NCBI GenBank assembly: GCA_015492915.1
Contig: WGED01000178.1
Span: forward strand, 1-15,161
Reading direction: 5' to 3'
Length of the DNA stretch: 15,161 bases
From: Cyclobacteriaceae bacterium
GTDB lineage: Bacteria; Bacteroidota; Bacteroidia; Cytophagales; Cyclobacteriaceae
In this document: positions 14,924 to 15,161 of the stretch, piece after piece
Position numbering within the stretch: the stretch's first letter is position 1
How the letters are laid out: each line of letters starts with the position of its first letter
The notes under the pieces: generated by a model
What the model saw: the letters and a program-made list of their open reading frames with translations, nothing else
Told to the model about the DNA's origin: nothing
Database searches by the model: none
Position numbers and translations under genes: made by a program

Positions 14924-15161
14924 CAGGCAAGCGGTAACTCTATGTAAAACTCCGTTCCAACGCCTTCATGAGAATCAAACCATATTTTCCCGTTGGCATG
15001 CTCAATGCCTTTTCTGGCAATGGCCAGCCCGAGGCCTGACCCCGTATATTTGGTACTGAAATTAGGGGTAAACACCTTGTCCCTGATATTTTCCGGAATC
15101 CCCATACCATTGTCCTTTATCTCGATCCTCACTGTCTGTCGGTCTTTTTTAAACAAATTCA
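14923..15161 (-). CDS. Sensor histidine kinase, C-terminal end (partial)
   Basis: Only the last 78-79 residues are in the window; the gene continues beyond its end. They form the back half of a HATPase_c domain: the G1 box DNGMGIP, the F-box region VFTPNFSTKYTG and the G2 box GSGLGLAIARKGIEHANG. The domain closes with FDSHEGVGTEFYIELPLA. The N-box and dimerisation histidine lie outside. The F-TPNF-S/T-TK pattern before GLGLA is common in NtrY-like kinases of Bacteroidota. The stop codon TGA shares its A with the ATG of the outer-membrane protein gene downstream, so translation of the two is probably coupled. Stimulus and response regulator are unknown. Confidence 0.93.
   Translation of the reverse strand, partial: NLFKKDRQTVRIEIKDNGMGIPENIRDKVFTPNFSTKYTGSGLGLAIARKGIEHANGKIWFDSHEGVGTEFYIELPLA

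Overview
This window looks like a chromosomal segment of a Bacteroidetes/Bacteroidota bacterium; order and genus cannot be fixed from it. The signs are a secreted protein with a type IX secretion (T9SS) C-terminal sorting domain and the N-terminal architecture of gliding/surface proteins, a very large Bacteroidota-type outer-membrane beta-barrel protein, mostly weak or absent Shine-Dalgarno sites, and a GrpE/DnaJ pair typical of that phylum. No rRNA, tRNA, CRISPR array, phage or transposase gene is visible.

Layout. (1) Bases 2-1507, plus strand: the 3' end of grpE and complete dnaJ, a chaperone operon. This DnaJ keeps only two of the four CxxCxGxG zinc motifs. (2) Bases 1508-1994: no gene, but a post-dnaJ hairpin, one copy of a dispersed repeat and a cluster of strong inverted repeats. 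(3) Bases 1995-5189, plus: a secreted protein of uncertain function, then a two-gene ABC-2 exporter of NatA/NatB type with overlapping genes. (4) Bases 5190-5462: a second, more complete copy of the dispersed repeat, with inverted arms (MITE-like), and a separate palindrome, between convergent genes. (5) Bases 5463-7954, minus: a T9SS-exported surface protein preceded by a short-chain dehydrogenase. (6) Bases 8094-9600, plus: an MlaE-type permease and MlaF-type ATPase, the inner-membrane core of an MCE lipid transporter, with no MCE substrate-binding gene beside them. (7) Bases 9943-10941, minus: a Rossmann-fold dehydrogenase resembling 2,4-diaminopentanoate dehydrogenase. (8) Bases 10942-11470: a non-coding stretch with several palindromes and a convincing terminator. 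(9) Bases 11471-15161, minus: the C-terminal end of a sensor histidine kinase whose stop codon overlaps the start of a 1150-residue outer-membrane protein carrying an EF-hand-like loop.

Most genes are housekeeping or envelope genes: protein folding, export, lipid trafficking and surface proteins. I do not see a clear new multi-gene system. The observations most worth following are the half zinc finger of DnaJ, the mosaic MITE-like repeat, the kinase/outer-membrane-protein translational coupling with a possible calcium site, and the palindrome-rich intergenic regions.
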